A DNA stretch of 64,000 nucleotides from JACVRW01 sp963734025 (lineage in GTDB: Bacteria > Actinomycetota > Thermoleophilia > Solirubrobacterales > Thermoleophilaceae): assembly GCA_963734025.1 (NCBI GenBank), contig CAVTFR010000017.1, positions 310,001-374,000 on the forward strand. Reading direction: 5' to 3'. Below, piece after piece: positions 60,423-64,000 of this stretch; within the stretch, counting starts at the first letter, position 1; every line of letters starts with the position of its first letter. A model generated the notes under the pieces. It saw nothing but the letters and a program-made list of their open reading frames with translations. It was not told where the DNA came from and ran no database searches. A program made the translations under genes and the position numbers.

Positions 60423-60423
60423 G

Positions 60424-61050
60424 GTGTTCACGGGGCTCGTGGCCGGCACCGGGACGGTCGAGTCGCTCGAGCGCGACGGCGGCGGCGTGCGCCTGCGGGT
60501 GCGCAGCGAGCTGGCGGGCGAGCTCGGGCCGGGTGACTCGGTGGCCGTCAACGGCGTCTGCCTCACCGCCGTCGAGCCCGACGGGCACGGGTTCTCGGCC
60601 GACGTGATGGAGGAAACCCTGCGCCGCAGCTCGCTCGGCCCGCTCGGCAAGGGCGACGCGGTGAACCTCGAGCTGCCCCTGCGCGCGGGCGATCGCCTGG
60701 GCGGGCACATCGTCCAGGGCCACGTCGACGCCACGGGCGAGGTCGCCGCGGTGCGCGCAGAGGGCCTCTCCCGGGTCGTCCGGATCGCGGCGCCGGCCGA
60801 GCTGCTCCGCTACGTGGTCGAGAAGGGCTCGATCGCCGTGGAGGGGGTGTCCCTTACCGTTTCGGCTGTGGATGACGACGCGTTCGAGGTCTCGCTGATC
60901 CCGGAGACTCTCGAGCGCACCACCCTCGGCGCGGCGGAGCCCGGCAGGACGGTCAATCTGGAGGTCGATGTGCTGGCGAAGTACGTGGAGAAAGCGATCC
61001 GCTCGCACTCGGCCGAGCCGAGTGCTCGCGGCAAGGCGCTGAAGGCATGA
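60424..61050 (+). CDS. ribE: riboflavin synthase, alpha subunit
   Basis: 208 residues with the characteristic opening FTGLVAGTGTVESL and two similar barrel halves: GDSVAVNGVCLTAVEP, then IVQGHVDATGEVAAV and GSIAVEGVSLTVSAVDDDAF. It dismutates two lumazines to riboflavin. GTG 60424 gives the MFTG start. The stop overlaps ribBA by 4 nt (ATGA), consistent with translational coupling through the whole cluster. Confidence 0.95.
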   Translation: MFTGLVAGTGTVESLERDGGGVRLRVRSELAGELGPGDSVAVNGVCLTAVEPDGHGFSADVMEETLRRSSLGPLGKGDAVNLELPLRAGDRLGGHIVQGHVDATGEVAAVRAEGLSRVVRIAAPAELLRYVVEKGSIAVEGVSLTVSAVDDDAFEVSLIPETLERTTLGAAEPGRTVNLEVDVLAKYVEKAIRSHSAEPSARGKALKA

Positions 61051-62381
61051 CGAAGCCCCCGTTCAGCAGCGTCGAGGAGGCGATCGAGGACACCCGCGCC
61101 GGCCGCATGGTGGTCGTCTGCGACGCCGAGGACCGCGAGAACGAGGGCGATCTCACGCTCGCCGCCCAGTTCGCGACGCCCGAGGCGGTCAACTTCATGG
61201 CGACCCACGGACGCGGGCTGATCTGCCTCGCGCTTACGCAGGATCGCTGCGACGAGCTCGGGCTCGACCTGATGGCGGCGAAGAACGAGTCGGCCTTCCA
61301 GACCGCCTTCACGGTCTCGGTGGAGGCGCGCGAGGGGATCACGACCGGGATCTCGGCGCACGACCGCGCCCACACCATCCAGGTCGCGATCGACCCCGCC
61401 GCGCGTCCTCAGGATCTCGTGCAGCCCGGCCACATCTTCCCGCTCAAGGCGAAGGCCGGCGGCGTGCTCGAGCGCACCGGGCAGACCGAGGCGGCGGTCG
61501 ACCTCGCCCGCCTGGCAGGCCTCAACCCGTCCGGCGTGATCTGCGAGGTGATGAACGACGACGGGACGATGGCGCGCGTCCCGGACCTCGAGCGCTACTG
61601 CGCCCACCACGGGCTGAAGATGATTACGGTCGCCGACCTGATCGCCTACCGGCGCCGCCACGACAAGCTCATCGAGCGCGTCGTCGAGGCACAGCTGCCG
61701 ACGAAGTTCGGCGATTTCAGCGTGGTCGGCTTCCGCTCGCTCGTCGACGAGAAGCACCACGTGGCGATGGTCAAGGGCGAGATCGACGGCCAGGAAGACG
61801 TGCTCGTGCGCGTCCACTCGGAGTGCCTGACCGGTGACGTCTTCCACTCGCTGCGCTGCGACTGCGGCCAGCAGCTCGAGGACGCGCTCGCGCGCATCGA
61901 GGAAGAGGGCCGCGGGGTGCTCCTCTACCTCGCCCAGGAGGGGCGCGGCATCGGCCTCCTGAACAAGCTGCGTGCCTACCGGCTCCAGGAGGAAGGGCGC
62001 GACACGGTCGACGCCAATCTCGAGCTCGGCCTGCCGGCCGACCTGCGCGACTACGGGATAGGCGCCCAGATCCTCGTCGACCTCGGGCTCAGCTCGATCC
62101 GGCTGCTCACCAACAACCCGAAGAAGATCGTCGGCCTCGAGGGCTACGGGCTCGCGGTGACCGACCAGGTGCCGATCCAGCACGACGCGAACAAGCACAA
62201 CGTGGCCTACCTGCGCGCGAAGAAGGAACGGCTCGGCCACCTGCTGCACCACCAGGGCCTCGCGCTCGACGAGGAGATGATCCACGAGGAGCGGGTGTTG
62301 GACCGCGAGCGGGCGGCCGAGCACGAGGCGGACATCTACGGTCAGGGGCCCGCGCCGGCACCGCGCCGCGGCGATGAGTGA
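61047..62381 (+). CDS. ribBA: bifunctional DHBP synthase / GTP cyclohydrolase II
   Basis: 444 residues. The N-terminal DHBP synthase carries CDAEDRENEGDLTLAAQFA with the acidic metal site, and THGRGLICLAL. The C-terminal GTP cyclohydrolase II has zinc ligands in SECLTGDVFHSLRCDCGQQ (three cysteines), then LAQEGRGIGLLNKLRAY and LLTNNPKKIVGL. Both substrates of lumazine synthesis are supplied by this one protein, as in most actinobacteria. The longer C-terminal tail is charged and non-catalytic. Overlaps ribE and ribH. Confidence 0.96.
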   Translation: MTKPPFSSVEEAIEDTRAGRMVVVCDAEDRENEGDLTLAAQFATPEAVNFMATHGRGLICLALTQDRCDELGLDLMAAKNESAFQTAFTVSVEAREGITTGISAHDRAHTIQVAIDPAARPQDLVQPGHIFPLKAKAGGVLERTGQTEAAVDLARLAGLNPSGVICEVMNDDGTMARVPDLERYCAHHGLKMITVADLIAYRRRHDKLIERVVEAQLPTKFGDFSVVGFRSLVDEKHHVAMVKGEIDGQEDVLVRVHSECLTGDVFHSLRCDCGQQLEDALARIEEEGRGVLLYLAQEGRGIGLLNKLRAYRLQEEGRDTVDANLELGLPADLRDYGIGAQILVDLGLSSIRLLTNNPKKIVGLEGYGLAVTDQVPIQHDANKHNVAYLRAKKERLGHLLHHQGLALDEEMIHEERVLDRERAAEHEADIYGQGPAPAPRRGDE

Positions 62382-62844
62382 TCGGTACGCCGCCTGCGTC
62401 GGCGGCTTCTACGAGGACCTCGCCGAGCGCCTTGTCGCAGGCGCGAGGCGCGTGTTCGACGAGGCGGGCGTGGGAATGGACGTCCACGAGGTCCCGGGCG
62501 CCTTCGAGCTGCCGCTCGCGGCGAGCTACTGCGCCCAGTCGGGCCGCTACGCGGGCATCGCCTGCCTGGGCGCCGTGATCCGCGGTGAGACCGACCACTA
62601 CGACTTCGTCTGCTCGCAGGCGGCCGGCGGGATCGCGCGCGTCCAGCTCGACACCGGGGTGCCGTGCGCGTTCGGCGTCCTGACCGTGGACAACATGGAG
62701 CAGGCGCTCGCCCGCGTGGGCGGCGGGGTGCGCCACCAGGGCGAGGACGCCGCGCGGGCCGTGCTGCGCATGGCCCAGCTTCGGCGTGAGCTGTCCGGCG
62801 GAAGCAACCGGCTCGGCCGCGTGCCCACCCAGGATCTCCCTTGA
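62374..62844 (+). CDS. ribH: 6,7-dimethyl-8-ribityllumazine synthase
   Basis: 156 residues. Motifs: GGFYEDLAERLVAGA, VPGAFELPLAA, CLGAVIRGETDHYDFVCSQ and CAFGVLTVDNMEQALARVGG. The catalytic His lies in GETDHYDFV. The start overlaps ribBA by 8 nt, and the stop overlaps the next TTG by 4 nt. The opening is short: many homologues begin with a longer strand before the FYE segment. The enzyme forms icosahedral or pentameric shells in other bacteria; assembly cannot be judged here. Confidence 0.94.
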   Translation: MSDRYAACVGGFYEDLAERLVAGARRVFDEAGVGMDVHEVPGAFELPLAASYCAQSGRYAGIACLGAVIRGETDHYDFVCSQAAGGIARVQLDTGVPCAFGVLTVDNMEQALARVGGGVRHQGEDAARAVLRMAQLRRELSGGSNRLGRVPTQDLP

Positions 62845-63839
62845 TCAACCTCTACTCCGACACCCAGACGCGGCCGACGGCCGCGATGCGCGAGGCGATC
62901 GCCTCGGCCGAGGTGGCCGACGAGCAGCGCCGCCAGGACCCGACGACGCTCCGGCTCGAGCAGCGGGTCGCGGAGCTGCTCGGCCACCAGGCGGCCGTCT
63001 TCATGCCCAGCGGCACGATGTGCAACCAGATCTCGTTTCGGCTCCACGCGCGGCCGGGTGGGGACGAGATGATCCTCGACCGCAGCTCGCACCCGATCAT
63101 CGCGGAGGCGGGCGGGCCGGCGATGAACGCGTCGCTGATGATCAACCCGGTCGACGGCGAGCGCGGGGTGTTCACGGCCGACCAGCTGCGCGCGGCGATC
63201 CGCCCTGAGAGCCGCTACCTGCCACGCTCGCGGCTCGTCTCCGTCGAGCAGACCACGAACATGGGCGGGGGGCGTGTGTGGCCGCTCGAGACGCTGCAGT
63301 CGGTGGTGGAAGTGGCACGCGCGCACGGCCTGCGCGCGCACATCGACGGCGCCCGGCTGATGAATGCGGTCGTCGCCGCGGGCGTGCCGGCGGACGCCTA
63401 CGCCTCGATGTTCGACACCGCCTGGATCGACTTCACGAAGGGACTCGGCGCCCCGGTCGGCGCGGTGCTCGCCGGGTCGTCCGAGCTGATGGCCGAGGCC
63501 TGGCGTTGGAAGCAGATGATGGGCGGCGCCTTCCGGCAGTCCGGGATCGTCGCGGCGGGCTGCCTGCATGCGCTCGACCACCACGTCGAACGGCTCGCCG
63601 ACGACCACGAGAACGCGCGCGTGCTCGCGGAGGGGTTGACCGGGCTCGGGCTCGATGTCGTCCCGCCTGAGACCAACATCGTGATCTTCGCCGCCCCGGA
63701 GGACTTCAGGGCGCGGATGGCGGAGCGCGGGGTGCAGCTGAGCGACACGCCGGACGGCCGCCTGCGGGCCGTCACACACCTCGACGTCGACCGCGCTCAG
63801 GTCGACGAGGCGCTCGAACAGGCAGGCTCTTGCCTGTAG
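62841..63839 (+). CDS. low-specificity L-threonine aldolase (PLP-dependent)
   Basis: 332 residues. Opens NLYSDTQTRPTAAMREAIA, then GHQAAVFMPSGTMCNQI, QTTNMGGGRVWPL, HIDGARLMNAVVA, and the PLP lysine K200 in IDFTKGLGAPVGAVLAG. It cleaves threonine and related beta-hydroxy amino acids to glycine and an aldehyde. The TTG start overlaps the ribH stop (TTGA), so it is in the riboflavin operon transcript, though no pathway link is clear. The first catalytic-domain segment, E/D-E-Q before the P-T-T-L region, is normal for the family. Confidence 0.9.
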   Translation: MINLYSDTQTRPTAAMREAIASAEVADEQRRQDPTTLRLEQRVAELLGHQAAVFMPSGTMCNQISFRLHARPGGDEMILDRSSHPIIAEAGGPAMNASLMINPVDGERGVFTADQLRAAIRPESRYLPRSRLVSVEQTTNMGGGRVWPLETLQSVVEVARAHGLRAHIDGARLMNAVVAAGVPADAYASMFDTAWIDFTKGLGAPVGAVLAGSSELMAEAWRWKQMMGGAFRQSGIVAAGCLHALDHHVERLADDHENARVLAEGLTGLGLDVVPPETNIVIFAAPEDFRARMAERGVQLSDTPDGRLRAVTHLDVDRAQVDEALEQAGSCL

Positions 63840-63848
63840 CGACGTTGC

Positions 63849-63854
63849 TACCCT
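63849..63854 (+). promoter_or_regulatory. -10 hexamer TACCCT for rpmB
   Basis: TACCCT ends 8 nt before GTG 63863; leaderless type. Confidence 0.5.
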
Positions 63855-63862
63855 CACGCGCC

Positions 63863-64000
63863 GTGGCAAAGGTCTGTTACTCGTGTCGAAAGGGCCCTGC
63901 GTTCGGGAATAGCCGCAGCCATTCGATGGTTGCGACGAAGCGCCGCTTCAACCCGAATCTGCAGAAGGTCAGGATCTCCGTCGGGGGTACGCCCCGGCGC
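63863..64000 (+). CDS. rpmB: 50S ribosomal protein L28, 3'-partial
   Basis: 46 codons to the window edge: MAKVCYSCRKGPAFGNSRSH, then MVATKRRFNPNLQKVRISV. The CYSC pair is the first half of a zinc-binding L28 (the C+ form); the second CxxC would lie outside. The opening and the SHSMVATKRRFNPNLQ segment are diagnostic for L28. Starts from GTG with a leaderless -10. It is not part of the rib operon transcript judging by this promoter, though read-through is possible. Confidence 0.92.
   Translation, partial: MAKVCYSCRKGPAFGNSRSHSMVATKRRFNPNLQKVRISVGGTPRR

Overview
The window looks like one chromosomal stretch of a high-GC actinobacterium, probably a deep-branching Thermoleophilia-type lineage. 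The reasons are GC-saturated third codon positions, many GTG and TTG starts, tightly overlapping genes (ATGA, GTGA and TGATG junctions), an F420/LLM-type enzyme, and a secreted 'DGS' repeat protein with an N-terminus (MLSYLRRHH) that I associate with that class. This placement is inference; there is no rRNA gene in the window. There is no phage, insertion sequence, CRISPR array or tRNA.

Layout. (1) 0-4.5 kb: aroA (5' end outside the window), a DUF523-DUF1722 protein, cmk, der and a HAD phosphatase. (2) 4.5-12.2 kb: one-carbon and methionine genes (metK, a MetE-like methyltransferase, a GcvT-like protein) mixed with gene remains: a pit phosphate-transporter stub, a GAF regulator stub and a multiply broken homocysteine methyltransferase/methyltransferase; also LysE, TetR and a class III nucleotide cyclase. 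(3) 12.3-15.1 kb: priA and def. (4) 15-23 kb: Gfo/Idh oxidoreductase, DhnA-type aldolase and a pfkB stub in one operon, a frameshifted secreted repeat protein, malate synthase (aceB), ettA, a serine hydrolase, an unknown protein and an LLM oxidoreductase. (5) 23.5-31.9 kb: a lactate/glycolate module, with lctP-glcD-glcE-glcF on the minus strand and lutA plus a fused lutB-lutC on the plus strand. (6) 31.9-37.6 kb: fmt, a small zinc-ribbon protein, a secreted protein, a molybdopterin oxidoreductase, a thioesterase-like protein and a peroxiredoxin. (7) 37.6-59.2 kb: a cell-surface glycan region with a flippase, glycosyltransferases, methyltransferases, an LTA-synthase-like membrane enzyme, a GH2 glycosidase, a UPF0104 protein, a UGM-like flavoenzyme, an EamA transporter and a sulfatase-fold lipoprotein with Thr at the nucleophile position. 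(8) 59.3-64 kb: the riboflavin operon ribD-ribE-ribBA-ribH, a threonine aldolase, and the start of rpmB.

The lactate, glycolate and malate synthase genes fit together: LctP imports lactate or glycolate, the Lut or Glc enzymes oxidise it, and AceB can condense glyoxylate with acetyl-CoA. priA, def and fmt, commonly neighbours in bacteria, are here split by about 16.8 kb that holds this metabolism.

Three patterns run through the whole window. First, five copies of a 35-bp imperfect palindrome (892, 6578, 34096, 46183, 55096): four lie within 35 nt after a stop codon and one lies in frame inside the EamA gene. Second, a TANNNT -10 hexamer 6-12 nt before many start codons with no Shine-Dalgarno, which suggests widespread leaderless transcripts; in several cases the TAG stop of the neighbouring gene is the first half of that hexamer. 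Third, several truncations and one-base frameshifts, which may be real gene decay or, for the single-base ones, sequence errors.
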